Notes: generated by a model not told the origin, from the letters alone. Counted from the first letter of the stretch, positions 1-9,299 are shown. The stretch: 64,000 bases of DNA from Rhizobiales bacterium dw_265 (GCA_018449595.1 JAAVUU010000001.1:434001-498000); one strand, 5' to 3'. Program-made: numbers and translations.

Positions 1-546
1 GCGCTGACCTCGCTGCGGGAATTCTGCTGGAATTCCACGATATGGCGCCGGGCCTATGACGATGGCTACTTGGGGGCCATGCCCGAATTCGGTTTTTCTC
101 CGCCGCTGCTCGCGCAGATCGCGGAAGAATTGCGCGACACATATCCGGATATTTTCCAGGATCACCCCCTGAAATATTTTTGGGCGTTCAAGTATGACAG
201 CAGGCTTACCGGCATAAGGGTCCATGCCGACCACGCCGCCGTGAATGTGAATTTCTGGATTACGCCGGATGACGCCAATCTCGATCCCAAGCGGGGCGGT
301 TTGGTGGTGTGGGACGCAAAGGCGCCGCTCGACTGGGCGCTTGGAAAATACAATGGCGATGAGAAGGCGACGCGCGCTTTCCTGGCCAGCAGCGGCGCCA
401 ACGCAGTCCGGGTGCCGTACCGCGCAAACCGGGCCGTGATTTTCGACTCCAGCCTGTTCCACGAAACAGACGCCATTCATTTCAAGGAGGGCTATCTCAA
501 CCGCCGCATCAACGTCACGCTGCTTTATGGCACCAGAAAGGGATGA
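1..546 (+). CDS. 2OG-Fe(II) oxygenase-like protein, C-terminal part (5' end outside window)
   Basis: The frame is open from base 1, so the true start lies upstream of the window. The fold is suggested by an H-x-D pair (His at 223-225, Asp at 229-231), a distal His at 460-462 in FHETD, and Arg residues at 502-507 just before the strand INVTLLYG. Together these give the 2-His-1-carboxylate plus Arg pattern of 2-oxoglutarate/Fe(II) dioxygenases of the kind often found at the C-terminus of TPR proteins. No substrate can be named and the upstream domains are not visible. A TTG at 70 could be read as a start, but conserved-looking sequence continues upstream of it. The gene ends 98 bp before the gntR gene. 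Confidence 0.6.
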   Translation, partial: ALTSLREFCWNSTIWRRAYDDGYLGAMPEFGFSPPLLAQIAEELRDTYPDIFQDHPLKYFWAFKYDSRLTGIRVHADHAAVNVNFWITPDDANLDPKRGGLVVWDAKAPLDWALGKYNGDEKATRAFLASSGANAVRVPYRANRAVIFDSSLFHETDAIHFKEGYLNRRINVTLLYGTRKG

Positions 547-586
547 GCTGTCCCGCGAGAGAAGCGATGGCGTTCTGCGTCTACAT

Positions 587-628
587 TTGACAGAACGCCG
601 CTATACGCAATATTGTTGCGCAGTATAC
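587..628 (+). promoter_or_regulatory. Putative gntR promoter with overlapping palindrome
   Basis: TTGACA (587-592) and TATTGT (611-616) are separated by 18 bp and could be -35/-10 boxes. A two-part inverted repeat overlaps the -10 box: GCAA (607-610) pairs with TTGC (616-619) around a 5-nt centre, and TATAC (602-606) pairs with GTATA (623-627). It lies 18 bp upstream of the gntR start, where an autoregulatory operator would be expected. It differs from the GTCATATATATGAC element of the other cluster promoters. Function is inferred from position only. Confidence 0.4.
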
Positions 629-644
629 AGGGCTACACATTTGA

Positions 645-1361
645 ATGATTGACCCAAGGCTCCCGCGGTATCTCAAAGTTCGTGATTTTGTGGCCCAGGC
701 GATCACCCATGGCGAATGGAACCCCGGCGACGCCATTCCCACGGAATCCCAGCTCGCCAAGATGCACGAGGTTTCGGTCGGAACCGTCCGCAAGGCGATG
801 GACCTGCTGGTCGCGGAGGGCCTGGTGGACCGGATGCACGGCAAGGGCACTTTCGTGCGCCGCTCCGGCTTCGCCACGCCGCTGTTCCGCTTCTTCGGTC
901 ATCTTTCCCAGAACGGCACCATCCTGGTGCCGCATGGCCGGGTGGTGGAGCGGCGGCGCATGACGCCGACGCCCGAGGTGCGTGCCGCGCTGGAACTGAA
1001 GCCGGGACAGGATGGCATCCGCATGAAGCGCGTGCGCATGCGCGACGAGCATATCTTCCTGGCCGAGGATATCTGGGTCTCCGCCGAGCGGTTCGACGGC
1101 ATCATGGACATCGATCCGGACACGTTCGAGCCGCTGCTCTATCCGGCTTATGAAACCCATTTCAAGGTGGTGGTGACCCGGGTGGAGGAAAACCTGTCGC
1201 TGGCCAACGACGCCGCCATGGCCAAGCGCCTGGGCGTGATGGAAGACACCATGCTGATGGAGATCAAGCGGTTGGCCTTCGCCAAGGACGGCCAGCCGGT
1301 GGAATGGCGCCGCTCCTACTGCCGCGCCATGGATTTCCAGTACAAGGTCGTGGTGCGCTGA
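645..1361 (+). CDS. GntR family (HutC/UTRA-type) transcriptional regulator
   Basis: This 238-residue protein has an N-terminal winged helix-turn-helix (about residues 5-72), with the family-typical sequence IPTESQLAKMHEVSVGTVRK followed by a GLVDRMHGKGTFV wing. A UTRA-like ligand-binding domain fills about residues 90-235, which is the layout of the HutC subfamily. Such proteins usually act as dimeric repressors released by a pathway metabolite. It is the only regulator in the catabolic cluster and converges on the cytochrome c gene, with 18 bp between their stops. I infer that it controls the cluster through the GTCATATATATGAC elements, since GT...AC palindromes are typical GntR operators. 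The effector is unknown. Confidence 0.9.
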   Translation: MIDPRLPRYLKVRDFVAQAITHGEWNPGDAIPTESQLAKMHEVSVGTVRKAMDLLVAEGLVDRMHGKGTFVRRSGFATPLFRFFGHLSQNGTILVPHGRVVERRRMTPTPEVRAALELKPGQDGIRMKRVRMRDEHIFLAEDIWVSAERFDGIMDIDPDTFEPLLYPAYETHFKVVVTRVEENLSLANDAAMAKRLGVMEDTMLMEIKRLAFAKDGQPVEWRRSYCRAMDFQYKVVVR

Positions 1362-1379
1362 CCGCCTAGGGACTGGTGT

Positions 1380-1796
1380 TCAGTGCGGGCCGGACATGCT
1401 CTTCAGCCTGTCATCATCCGGTGGCAACTCCGCCGTTCCCGCCGTGACCCCATTCTTGCTGAGCAGGAAGGCAACAATATCGGCATAGACCTGCGGCGAA
1501 AGCGAAGCCGGCGAACTGGCCGGCATATTGGCGCTAGTATAATCATACAGTTCGCTCAGGGGCTTTGCCCCCCAGCCTTGGGAAAAGGCCGGTCCGACTA
1601 GGTTGGGCGCTCCGTCACCGCCGCCATTGTCCAGCTTGTCGCCATGGCAGCTGGCGCAATTGCTCATATAGGCCTGTTCACCCCGAGCCGCCTGCGCCTG
1701 GGTATAGCTGGGAGGAACCAAGGGCTGGGCCGCTGCTGCGCCGGCCAGCAGAAGCGCGAAACCGATCCCGAACATAATACGCATCACTTGCCTCAT
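1380..1796 (-). CDS. Monohaem c-type cytochrome, periplasmic
   Basis: The 138-residue product has a Sec signal (IMFGIGFALLLAGAAAA) and one haem-binding CASCH motif at residues 47-51. A downstream Met near residue 91 (TSANMP) is a plausible sixth ligand, giving a class I cytochrome c. The start at 1796 overlaps the thiolase stop by ATGA, so it is translationally coupled as the last gene of the 4406-1380 run. A small soluble cytochrome is a normal electron acceptor for PQQ dehydrogenases, and the window has one such enzyme (16334-18175) under a similar upstream element. The pairing is inferred. Confidence 0.85.
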   Translation of the reverse strand: MRQVMRIMFGIGFALLLAGAAAAQPLVPPSYTQAQAARGEQAYMSNCASCHGDKLDNGGGDGAPNLVGPAFSQGWGAKPLSELYDYTSANMPASSPASLSPQVYADIVAFLLSKNGVTAGTAELPPDDDRLKSMSGPH

Positions 1797-2998
1797 ATCC
1801 GCTCGATCGCCATGGCGGCGCCCTGCCCTACACCGACGCAAAGCGTCACCAGCGCATGGGCCGCCTTCTTTTCCTCGAGCCCGCGCATCGCCGTCAAGGC
1901 GAGCCTGGCGCCCGTCGCGCCCAGGGGATGACCAATGGCGATGGCGCCGCCATTGGCATTGACGTGCATGGCATCGTCGGCCAGGCCGAGCTGACGCAGA
2001 ACTGCCAGCGCCTGCGCCGCGAAGGCCTCATTCAGTTCCACCACGTCGAAATCCCCGATCTTCAGGCTCGTGCGCGCCATCAGCCGCTGTGTCGCCGGCA
2101 CGGGGCCGATGCCCATCACGCGGGGCGCCACCCCGGCCGTGGCATAGCCGTTGATGCGGGCGCGCGGCGTCAAGCCATGGCGCTTCACCGCATCTTCGGA
2201 CGCCAGGATCAGGGCCGCGGCGCCGTCATTGACGCCTGAGGAATTCCCCGCCGTCACCGTGCCGCCCTCCCGCACAATGGACTTCAGCTTCGCCAGCCCT
2301 TCCAGGGTGGTGTCGGGACGGGGATGTTCGTCGCGCGCGACAGTGACGAACCCGGCCTTGCCGTTCGGCACGTCCACCGGCATCAATTCCTTGTCGAAAA
2401 AGCCCCTGGCGACGGCGGCGGCGGCGCGTTGCTGGCTGCGCAGGGCGAAAGCATCCTGGTCGGCGCGCGAAACCCGGCAATCGTCGGCGACATTTTCTCC
2501 GGTCTCGGGCATGGAATCCACGCCATAGGCCGCACGCATCGCCGGGTTGATGAAACGCCAGCCGATCGTGGTGTCCTCGATCCTGCCGGCACGGGAAAAA
2601 GCCGCATCGGTCTTGCCCATGACAAAGGGCGCACGCGTCATGCTTTCCACGCCGCCCGCGACAACCAGGTCCGCCTGGCCGCTGATGATGGCGCGCGCGC
2701 CAGTGCCGATCGCATCCAGGCCGGAGGCGCAGAGCCGGTTGACCGTGACGCCGGGAACGGTTTGCGGCAGCCCGGCCAGCAGCGCCGCCATGCGCGCGAC
2801 ATTGCGGTTGTCCTCGCCCGCCTGGTTGGCGCAGCCCAGCACCACTTCGTCAATGGCGGCCGGATCCATGGCGGGATTGCGCCCCACCAGTTCCCTGATC
2901 GCCAGCGCCGCCAGATCGTCGGGCCTGATGCGCGCCAGCGCGCCGGCATAGCGGCCGAACGGGGTACGAATGCCGTCGCAGATATAGGCGATGCTCAT
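1793..2998 (-). CDS. Thiolase, 3-oxoadipyl-CoA thiolase-like (PcaF-type)
   Basis: This 401-residue thiolase is of normal family length. It has the acyl-accepting Cys90 in [12 protein letters not shown], the active-site His in [16 protein letters not shown] and the second Cys in TLCVGVGQG. Its N-terminus ([17 protein letters not shown] and the [16 protein letters not shown] stretch) resembles PcaF/PaaJ 3-oxoadipyl-CoA thiolases more than acetoacetyl-CoA thiolases. It should cleave a 3-oxoacyl-CoA with CoA to acetyl-CoA plus a shortened acyl-CoA in the cytoplasm. The start overlaps the upstream CoA-transferase stop (ATGA), so activation and cleavage are coupled. No other protocatechuate-pathway genes are nearby, so the 3-oxoacid may not be 3-oxoadipate. 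Confidence 0.88.
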   Translation of the reverse strand: MSIAYICDGIRTPFGRYAGALARIRPDDLAALAIRELVGRNPAMDPAAIDEVVLGCANQAGEDNRNVARMAALLAGLPQTVPGVTVNRLCASGLDAIGTGARAIISGQADLVVAGGVESMTRAPFVMGKTDAAFSRAGRIEDTTIGWRFINPAMRAAYGVDSMPETGENVADDCRVSRADQDAFALRSQQRAAAAVARGFFDKELMPVDVPNGKAGFVTVARDEHPRPDTTLEGLAKLKSIVREGGTVTAGNSSGVNDGAAALILASEDAVKRHGLTPRARINGYATAGVAPRVMGIGPVPATQRLMARTSLKIGDFDVVELNEAFAAQALAVLRQLGLADDAMHVNANGGAIAIGHPLGATGARLALTAMRGLEEKKAAHALVTLCVGVGQGAAMAIERI

Positions 2999-3642
2999 GC
3001 GAACTGACCCATCTTGTACTGTGCTGCGGTCTTGGCCCGCACTTCTTCCTCGGTCACGCCCGGCGCCAGTTCTATCAGCACCATGCCGCCCCTGGCGCGG
3101 TCGATGTCGAACACCGCCAGGTCGGTGATGACCATGTCGACGCAGCGGCTTCCCGTCAGCGGCAAGGTGCAGACCGGCAATATCTTGGGACTGCCCGACT
3201 TGTTGGTGTGTTCCATCACCGCGATAACGCGCTTGACGCCCGCCACCAGGTCCATCGCGCCGCCCATGCCCTTGACCATCTTGCCGGGGATCATCCAGTT
3301 GGCGATGTCGCCATTTTCCGACACTTCCATCGCGCCCAGAACCGCCATGTCTATATGGCCGCCCCGGATCATGGCGAAGCTGTCAGCGGAGGAAAAGAAG
3401 CTCGATGTCGGCAGCGCCGTGACGGTCTGCTTGCCGGCATTGATCAGGTCGGCATCCTCATCGCCCTCGAAGGGAAAGGGCCCGATCCCCAGCATGCCGT
3501 TCTCGCTTTGCAGCGTGACGTGCAGGTCGTCGGGAATGAAGTTGGCCACCAGGGTCGGAATGCCGATACCCAGATTGACATAGAAGCCCGGCTTCAATTC
3601 CCACGCGGCGCGCGCTGCCATCTGTTCGCGTGACCAGCCCAT
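2995..3642 (-). CDS. 3-oxoacid CoA-transferase subunit B
   Basis: The 215-residue beta subunit of a family I CoA-transferase starts with the usual [17 protein letters not shown] segment. It carries the catalytic glutamate, Glu47, in [10 protein letters not shown], which forms the enzyme-CoA thioester. It works with the adjacent A subunit to move CoA from succinyl-CoA to a 3-oxoacid. The start overlaps the A-subunit stop by ATGA and its own stop overlaps the thiolase start. It could be PcaJ-like or ScoB-like; succinyl-CoA is the usual donor for both, so the acceptor acid is not settled by sequence. Confidence 0.9.
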   Translation of the reverse strand: MGWSREQMAARAAWELKPGFYVNLGIGIPTLVANFIPDDLHVTLQSENGMLGIGPFPFEGDEDADLINAGKQTVTALPTSSFFSSADSFAMIRGGHIDMAVLGAMEVSENGDIANWMIPGKMVKGMGGAMDLVAGVKRVIAVMEHTNKSGSPKILPVCTLPLTGSRCVDMVITDLAVFDIDRARGGMVLIELAPGVTEEEVRAKTAAQYKMGQFA

Positions 3643-4406
3643 CAGCCACCTGCCTGGTGCGGACGCGTGGTACGGTGCTCGATGCGGCGCTGATAATCCC
3701 GGCCTTGGAACAGGCGGTTGACATAGATGCCCGGGGTATGGACCTGGTCGGGATCGAGCGTGCCCTCCGGCACCAGTTCCTCCACCTCAGCGATGGTGAT
3801 CTTGCCCGCTGTCGCCATCATCGGATTGAAGTTGCGCGCGGTCTTCCGATAGACCAAGTTGCCGGCGCTGTCGCCGCGCCAGGCCTTGACGATGGACAAA
3901 TCCGCGCGCAGCCAAGTCTCGCGCAGATAGACCTCGCCATCGAATATATCCGTCGGCTTGCCCTCGGCCACCACCGTGCCGACGCCCGTGCGCGTATAGA
4001 AGGCCGGGATGCCCGCACCGCCAGCGCGGATGCGTTCGGCCAGCGTACCTTGCGGGTTCAGTTCCAGTTCCAGCTTTCCGGCCAGGTAAAGCTCCTCGAA
4101 CAGCTTGTTCTCGCCGATATAGGACGAGATCATCTGGCGGATCTGCCCGTTGTTGAGCAGCTTCCAAAGGCCAAAATTGTCGGCGCCGCAATTGTTGGAG
4201 ATGACGGTGATACCTTTCACGCCATCCTGCTTGAGCGCGTCAATCAGGTTTTCGGGATTTCCCGTCAGGCCGAAACCGCCTGACATGATGGTCATGCCGT
4301 CGAATGTCACACCCGCCAGCGCCGAGCCAGCGTCGCGATAAACCTTGCCCTGCGCCGCGATAGTGCGGCCAGTCACTTCATGCTGTTTGCTATGTAATCC
4401 AGACAC
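3642..4406 (-). CDS. 3-oxoacid CoA-transferase subunit A
   Basis: This 254-residue alpha subunit has the CoA-binding glycine-rich segment ([18 protein letters not shown]) and the [19 protein letters not shown] and [13 protein letters not shown] blocks typical of ScoA. These read closer to succinyl-CoA:acetoacetate transferase than to PcaI. The start used is GTG at 4406, which adds about 20 residues before the usual start region near KVYRDAG. No good Shine-Dalgarno sequence is seen, so a shorter start is possible. A strong terminator hairpin lies 25 bp upstream, so expression may depend on read-through from the 5962 promoter. Confidence 0.88.
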   Translation of the reverse strand: MSGLHSKQHEVTGRTIAAQGKVYRDAGSALAGVTFDGMTIMSGGFGLTGNPENLIDALKQDGVKGITVISNNCGADNFGLWKLLNNGQIRQMISSYIGENKLFEELYLAGKLELELNPQGTLAERIRAGGAGIPAFYTRTGVGTVVAEGKPTDIFDGEVYLRETWLRADLSIVKAWRGDSAGNLVYRKTARNFNPMMATAGKITIAEVEELVPEGTLDPDQVHTPGIYVNRLFQGRDYQRRIEHRTTRPHQAGG

Positions 4407-4430
4407 CGATGTTACCCAACCATATGCTCT

Positions 4431-4465
4431 TTAAAAAATGTCCAGCGGCTTTCGCGCCGCTGGAC
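4431..4465 (-). terminator. Rho-independent terminator inside the catabolic operon
   Basis: A perfect 10-bp stem (GTCCAGCGGC 4440-4449 with GCCGCTGGAC 4456-4465) encloses a 6-nt loop. On the minus strand it is followed by ATTTTTT (4439-4433). It lies after the binding-protein gene and 25 bp before the CoA-transferase start, so it should lower expression of the CoA genes relative to the two exported proteins upstream. Confidence 0.85.
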
Positions 4466-4566
4466 TTCAAGTTCAACGCCCTGTCCCTCAGGGGAAGTAC
4501 AAGACGATCATTGACCGGCCGGGAGACCCGCACCAACAATTCCATGGGCGCGACGCCCTTAATTCC

Positions 4567-5361
4567 TCACTTCAATGTTGAGACGACGGTGCTCTTTTCC
4601 ATGCCATCCGCCTTCAATGCCTCGTCAATCGCGGGCCCCTGCAGGAATTTGATCAGGGCGCGCGCGGCTTTCGGATCGTTCGCGTTCTTGCCAATCACCG
4701 CCTGGATGATGGCGGGAACCTGCAGCGCGGGAATCACCGGACCCAGATTCCTCAGCTTCTTGTTGGGAATGATCTCGCTGAGCGGATACAGGTTGATTTC
4801 ATACTCGCCCGCCGCCAGCGGCACTTCCTCGCGCAGGGTGCTAGAGTCGTGAACCTTGTCCGCGATATCGAACTTGGCCATGACGTTCCTGACCGTCATC
4901 AGGGCGGCGCCAGTGGGCGCATACTTGATGGATTTCGCCGCCAGCATGGTCTTCTTCAGCGCTTCGGGCGTGCTGACATCCACTTCGGCATCGCCGCGCA
5001 GACCGATGGCGACGGGAACCCGCGCGATCTCGAAGGCCTGCGGCCCGATCTTTCCGGCGGCCAGAAGCTGCTCGTTGACGTCGGGCAGCAATATAGCGAC
5101 CTCGAAATCCTGCCCCTTGAGGATTTCATCCTTCAAGTTGCCGCGCGCCGAACCATATTCGGCCACCAGCGGCTTGCCGGCCACGGCCTGCGCCTTGTCC
5201 ATCACCGCATCCAGCGGCTCGCGGATCGCTGCCGTCACGATCACCCGGATGTCGCCGGGCTTGGCGTCGGCTACCTTCGGGCCTTTGAACCCTTGCGCCA
5301 TGGCAGCGGGCGCTGTCGCGAAAGCCAGTCCAGCACACAGAATGAAATTTGCAATCCTCAT
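4567..5361 (-). CDS. ModA-like periplasmic substrate-binding protein (orphan)
   Basis: The 264-residue product has a Sec signal (FILCAGLAFATAPAAMA). Its body resembles molybdate-type extracellular solute-binding proteins (SBP_bac_11): a first strand IRVIVTAAIREPLDAV, a central hinge and a C-terminal FLQGPAIDEALKADGM helix. The start at 5361 is preceded by AAGGAAAAGTGG. The open frame extends upstream to 5805 but that part overlaps the SnoaL-like gene and is not protein-like. No ABC permease or ATPase gene is nearby. It is paralogous to the protein at 10255-11034; both share a PGDxR entry motif. Binding specificity is unknown and unlikely to be molybdate given the context. Confidence 0.75.
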   Translation of the reverse strand: MRIANFILCAGLAFATAPAAMAQGFKGPKVADAKPGDIRVIVTAAIREPLDAVMDKAQAVAGKPLVAEYGSARGNLKDEILKGQDFEVAILLPDVNEQLLAAGKIGPQAFEIARVPVAIGLRGDAEVDVSTPEALKKTMLAAKSIKYAPTGAALMTVRNVMAKFDIADKVHDSSTLREEVPLAAGEYEINLYPLSEIIPNKKLRNLGPVIPALQVPAIIQAVIGKNANDPKAARALIKFLQGPAIDEALKADGMEKSTVVSTLK

Positions 5362-5374
5362 CCACTTTTCCTTT

Positions 5375-5962
5375 TTAACGGGCATCGCCGCCGCGCGGCG
5401 GCTTGGGCTTGAACGGTGTGATGTCATCATCGTCGCGCCACACCACCCGTTTCTTGAACTTCCAGCCCTCGGCGGTCTTGACCAGCCAGTCGTTGTAGAT
5501 GGCGATCTCCACCCAGGCGTCCGGCGTCGCGCGCGCGCTGTAGAGCAGCAGGTAGCACGAGCCCTTGGCCCCTTCGGGTGTCCTGGTGACGACGAGATTG
5601 GCGGTGAAATGGCGCGTGCCGCTGGTATTGCCCATCTGGACCAGGGCTGCCGTGCCCTTGCGGGGCGTGCGGTCGTCATTGGCCTTGCCGGGGCCGCGCC
5701 CGCCGGTGAATTCTCCATCGGGCGTGAAACAGGCGGCAAAGGCTTCGCCAGCGCCCATGTCCAGCGCATGGCAATAGCGATGATAAAGTTGCTGGATTTC
5801 GACATAATCGTCGGTCGAAACCTTCAACCCCCATACGCCCTTGGCGTTGGCCAAGTCGTCGGCCCCTGTTTGGGATTGGGCCCGGGCCGTATCCGCCCCG
5901 GCCACCGCGCCCAGCAGCGCCGCCAGCGCGGCGCCGCCCGTCAGAACATCACGCCTTTCCAT
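5375..5962 (-). CDS. Tat-exported SnoaL/NTF2-like protein
   Basis: The 195-residue product has a twin-arginine leader (ERRDVLTGGAALAALLGA) ending near TARA, then a SnoaL_4/NTF2-like alpha+beta domain (DDYVEIQQLYHRYCHALD, AACFTPDGEF, TRHFTANLVV, DWLVKTAEGWKFKKRVVW). Members of this fold include polyketide cyclases, ketosteroid isomerases, scytalone dehydratase and the gamma-formaldehyde lyase LdpA of lignin-dimer catabolism. Here it is a periplasmic lyase, isomerase or dehydratase candidate. The start at 5962 has GGGGAAAAGAC upstream, and the 14-bp palindrome lies 62 bp upstream. It leads the 5962-1380 gene run. Confidence 0.78.
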   Translation of the reverse strand: MERRDVLTGGAALAALLGAVAGADTARAQSQTGADDLANAKGVWGLKVSTDDYVEIQQLYHRYCHALDMGAGEAFAACFTPDGEFTGGRGPGKANDDRTPRKGTAALVQMGNTSGTRHFTANLVVTRTPEGAKGSCYLLLYSARATPDAWVEIAIYNDWLVKTAEGWKFKKRVVWRDDDDITPFKPKPPRGGDAR

Positions 5963-6023
5963 GTCTTTTCCCCATGATCCGCACGTCCGGTAGGCGGCGC
6001 GGAATCTTTGTTTTGTTCCTGTC

Positions 6024-6037
6024 GTCATATATATGAC
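6024..6037. promoter_or_regulatory. 14-bp perfect palindrome GTCATATATATGAC, regulon operator candidate
   Basis: This is a perfect palindrome, 62 bp upstream of the start of the 5962-1380 gene run. Related copies occur at 9216, 14578 and 16266, each in front of another cluster transcription unit. GT...AC dyads with an AT-rich core are typical of GntR-family operators, so the gntR product at 645 is the natural candidate binder. The TATATA core could also overlap a -10 box. Confidence 0.7.
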
Positions 6038-6109
6038 TATAGCACGATAGCGGAGGTTGTCGAGAAAAGGCGTGGCGCCGGAGCGGTTGCCCCGATCCGG
6101 CGCGCGCCA

Positions 6110-9070
6110 TCAGAACTTGAACCGCACGCCGCCCTTGTAGGTGCGCCCGATCAGATCATAAGGGTCGCCGCCGGTAATGAAGGCGACAAAGGCGAAGGAC
6201 GGCGGATCCTTGTCGAACAGGTTGGTGACATTGCCGTACAGCGTCACGGCCTGGCCGTGATCGGACCAGATGTCATAGGCTTCCGAGAGATCCACATAGA
6301 CCTGCGCCGGGAACTGGTTGATGTTGACGCTATTGGGCAGGGCTGGGCTGTAGCCATTCTGGCCCGGCCCGATCATCGTGGCGTCGGCGCGGATGTCGGA
6401 GGTGTAGCGCAGCTGCACATTGCTGACCAGGCCATCCAGGGCATAGGTGATGTTCATGTTGCTCACCCAGTTCGCCACGCCGCCACCGATGCCGCTGCCG
6501 GCGAAGTCGGTATAGGTCACCGCCGAAGTGGTGGACAGGACATCGGTCCAGGTCGTCAGCCAGCGGATGCTGAGGTCGCCGGGCAGGTTCCATTCATCCA
6601 GCGGCGCATGATAGCTGAGCTCGAAGTCCATGCCGTTGGTCTTCTGCTGGTTCAGGTTGGCTGGCGTGCTGTTGATCAGCAGGCCCCCGCCCGGGCCCCC
6701 GCCCGGCACGATCAGGGCGCAATAGGAGGCGATGCCCTGGGCGCAATAGGAGTCGATATTGATGTTGGAAACGGTGGTGATCACCTTCTGGATATTGACG
6801 TCGAACCAGTCAATGGAGGCGCTGAGCCCCTCGAACCAGCCCGAGGACGGCGTATAGACGACGCCGATGGTCGTGCTGTCGGCGCTTTCCGGCTTCAGGT
6901 TGGGGTTGCCGCCGGTGGCGGTGTATTCCGGACCGGAGGTGTGCTGGCTTGCGCTGTTGAAGCTGGCGGTGATGCCCAGGCTGACCGTGGAGTCCAGATC
7001 GGTGATCGAGGGTTCTCGCACGTCGCGCGAGCGGGTGGCGCGGAAGCGCAGGTCGTCGAGCGGCTGCCAGTTCAGGCCCGCCTTGAACGTGGTGACATTG
7101 CCGAACAGGCTGTAGCCGGTTTCGCGCACCGCGATATCGGCGTCCAGCGACTGGGCCCATGACAGATCCTTGGCGAGCGGAACACCGACTTCGACATAAC
7201 CGTCAGTGACCTCGAAGGACCCCGAATAGTTGGAGCCGTTGTTGGACAACGAATAGTTGTTGGTGCCTTCAAAGTCGGTATAGGACCGCCCGCCCTCGCG
7301 GCGATGCTCAATACCCAGGGCCAGCGACACCGGCCCCGCCCACAGCGAGAAGGGTGTGCCGCGCACATTGGCCGAGATCACATCCTGCTGATAATAGAAG
7401 CCGCTGTTGGTCTGATGCTGGAAGTATTGCGCGGCGGCCGGCGAGCCGACATTGCCGTTCGTGATGGACGGCCCCAGGCCGGCAACGGAGAAATTGCGGC
7501 CATTGCCGGGCACGACGTTCAGCGTGGTGCCGAAAATGTTGAACGGCACGCAACCGGCAGAAACCTGGCCCTGGCGGCCGGCGCCTATGCTGCCGGCGGC
7601 GAGGTTGGGATTGGATCCAACCGGGCCGCAGACCGGCACGCCATTGGGACCTGCCACCGCGAAAATCGATTCCAGGTAATTGCCTTCCAGAACATTGGTC
7701 AGCAATGGCGTCGTCTGTGGCGACTCGCCATGGATATAGTTGGCATCCCAGCTCCAGTCGCCGAAAATCTTGCCCTTGAAGCCGGCGGCGGCGCGCCAGG
7801 TCGTGTCACGCTGCTCGAACTGGTAACCACCCAGCGCTTCTTCCTGCTTGCCCACGGTAATGGTGGACAGGTTGTTGGCGTTGGCGATCGCCTGGATGGC
7901 GGCGGGCACATACGGATTGGCGTAAGGCCCCGACACCGGCACGATGATGTTGGTTTCCTGGTGGAATGTGCTGAGGCCCGTGGCCTCGCCATGGCCATAC
8001 ATGTACTGCACATAGGCGCTGGTATCGTCGTTGATGTCGTAGCTCGCCTTGCCATAGGCTGTCCAGCGACGATGCGGCGCTTCCAGCACCAGGTCGCCGT
8101 TGGGATTGGCATGCGGATCACCCGGATTGGCGGCGCCGCCATACATCAGGATGCCGGCGAGCGTGCCCTGCTGAAAATTGTACGGCGTGCCGTTGGGACC
8201 AAAGGCGACATTGTTCAGCCCGTTAAAGGCCGCACCCGTCGCGGTCTTGGCGCCCACGATCAGGGTGCCCGCCGCCTGGGTTGACCAAGTACAGCCATTG
8301 ACCAGTGACGAAGCCGGCGCCCCCGCGGCGCGCTGCGCGGCGGTGTTGGTGACCAGGCAGGCTTCCTGCTTGCCGTAAAGGTCGGGGCGCGAATAGATCG
8401 TGCCGACGCCGTGATTGTTGGACCAGTCGCCGCCCCCGACCAGGTGCAGCCGGTCGTGCAGCAGATCCGCGCCGCCGGCGATGCTCATGGCTGGTTCGAT
8501 ATTGTCGCCACGCTCGGATTCGCCGTACTGAACCGACCCGATGATGCCGTCAATGTGATCCTTCATGCGGAAGTTGAGCACGCCGGCAACGGCGTCAGAA
8601 CCATAGGCCGCCGATGCGCCGCCGGTCACCACGTCCACTCTGTCCACCAGCAAAGTAGGAATGAGGTTGATGTCCACCGAACCGCCGATATTGGTGGGCA
8701 CGGTGCGTTGGCCATCAATCAGCACCAGGGTGCGGTTGGTGCCCAGGCCGCGCAGGTCAACCAGGTTCTGGCCGTTGGCGTTGCCGCGCGGCGCCTGGGT
8801 GGTGCCGGTGGTCTGGCGCAACTGGGGAAGCTGGTTCACGACATCGGAGATCGTGGTGGGCGCGCGTGCCTGGATCGCGGCGGAGTCAGTCACCGTCACC
8901 GGCGTGGGGGTGACAAAGCCGCCTCCCAATCGCGAACCCGTCACCTCGACCTGCTCCACCGCTTCCGGCGTGGCGGCATCCTGGGCCATTGCCGCGCCCG
9001 CGGCGACCGTCGCCAGCATGGAGGTAGCAAGCAAAACACTCTTCAGATGCATGGAACGGTGCGGCGACAT
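6110..9070 (-). CDS. TonB-dependent outer-membrane receptor
   Basis: The 986-residue protein starts with a Sec signal (VLLATSMLATVAAGAAMAQ). A TonB-box-like segment (EAVEQVEVTGSR) follows, then a plug domain with TISDVVNQLPQL, LVDLRGLGTNRTLVLIDGQR and GGASAAYGSDAVAGVLNF. A long 22-strand-type barrel ends in the aromatic C-terminus GGVRFKF. The length and the LVDLRGLG/RTLVLIDG wording match the large receptors of sphingomonads and caulobacters that import plant-derived or aromatic substrates. The start at 9070 has AGGAGAGGG upstream. It is transcribed alone, with the 14-bp element 146 bp upstream. It probably imports the cluster's starting substrate. Confidence 0.93.
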   Translation of the reverse strand: MSPHRSMHLKSVLLATSMLATVAAGAAMAQDAATPEAVEQVEVTGSRLGGGFVTPTPVTVTDSAAIQARAPTTISDVVNQLPQLRQTTGTTQAPRGNANGQNLVDLRGLGTNRTLVLIDGQRTVPTNIGGSVDINLIPTLLVDRVDVVTGGASAAYGSDAVAGVLNFRMKDHIDGIIGSVQYGESERGDNIEPAMSIAGGADLLHDRLHLVGGGDWSNNHGVGTIYSRPDLYGKQEACLVTNTAAQRAAGAPASSLVNGCTWSTQAAGTLIVGAKTATGAAFNGLNNVAFGPNGTPYNFQQGTLAGILMYGGAANPGDPHANPNGDLVLEAPHRRWTAYGKASYDINDDTSAYVQYMYGHGEATGLSTFHQETNIIVPVSGPYANPYVPAAIQAIANANNLSTITVGKQEEALGGYQFEQRDTTWRAAAGFKGKIFGDWSWDANYIHGESPQTTPLLTNVLEGNYLESIFAVAGPNGVPVCGPVGSNPNLAAGSIGAGRQGQVSAGCVPFNIFGTTLNVVPGNGRNFSVAGLGPSITNGNVGSPAAAQYFQHQTNSGFYYQQDVISANVRGTPFSLWAGPVSLALGIEHRREGGRSYTDFEGTNNYSLSNNGSNYSGSFEVTDGYVEVGVPLAKDLSWAQSLDADIAVRETGYSLFGNVTTFKAGLNWQPLDDLRFRATRSRDVREPSITDLDSTVSLGITASFNSASQHTSGPEYTATGGNPNLKPESADSTTIGVVYTPSSGWFEGLSASIDWFDVNIQKVITTVSNINIDSYCAQGIASYCALIVPGGGPGGGLLINSTPANLNQQKTNGMDFELSYHAPLDEWNLPGDLSIRWLTTWTDVLSTTSAVTYTDFAGSGIGGGVANWVSNMNITYALDGLVSNVQLRYTSDIRADATMIGPGQNGYSPALPNSVNINQFPAQVYVDLSEAYDIWSDHGQAVTLYGNVTNLFDKDPPSFAFVAFITGGDPYDLIGRTYKGGVRFKF

Positions 9071-9215
9071 TGGTGACCCTCTCCTGGAATTTTTTGACCG
9101 TGAATTTCCCCCAAGCAGAACAATGCCTTGGTGAAAAGCGCGGCGTTTTTCGTTTCCTCTCGGGCCGGTTTTGGCCCATTTTTATTTCGTGCCGAGACGT
9201 TAGCCGTCTCTAACA

Positions 9216-9229
9216 GTCATATATATCTC
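9216..9229 (-). promoter_or_regulatory. Regulon element upstream of the TonB receptor gene
   Basis: The plus strand reads GTCATATATATCTC. In gene direction this is GAGATATATATGAC, identical over 14 bases and in the same orientation to the copy upstream of the PQQ dehydrogenase (16266-16279). It matches the perfect palindrome at 6024 except in one outer half-site. The 229-bp spacer 9071-9299 between the receptor start and the convergent end of the MBL gene holds nothing else recognisable. Confidence 0.65.
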
Positions 9230-9299
9230 TATATCAAAGATATCATCTATGAAAGTGCCTTCCCGCAGTTTGCAGGACGATGTCACATTTTTGCATGGG

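Noticed and set aside
3642-4406. Naming the CoA-transferase and thiolase pcaI/pcaJ/pcaF outright
   Set aside because: The transferase reads closer to ScoA/ScoB, and no protocatechuate genes are nearby, so only general names are used.
5362-5805. N-terminal extension of the binding protein to 5805
   Set aside because: The extension overlaps the SnoaL gene, has no signal peptide, and the ATG at 5361 has a good ribosome-binding site followed directly by one.
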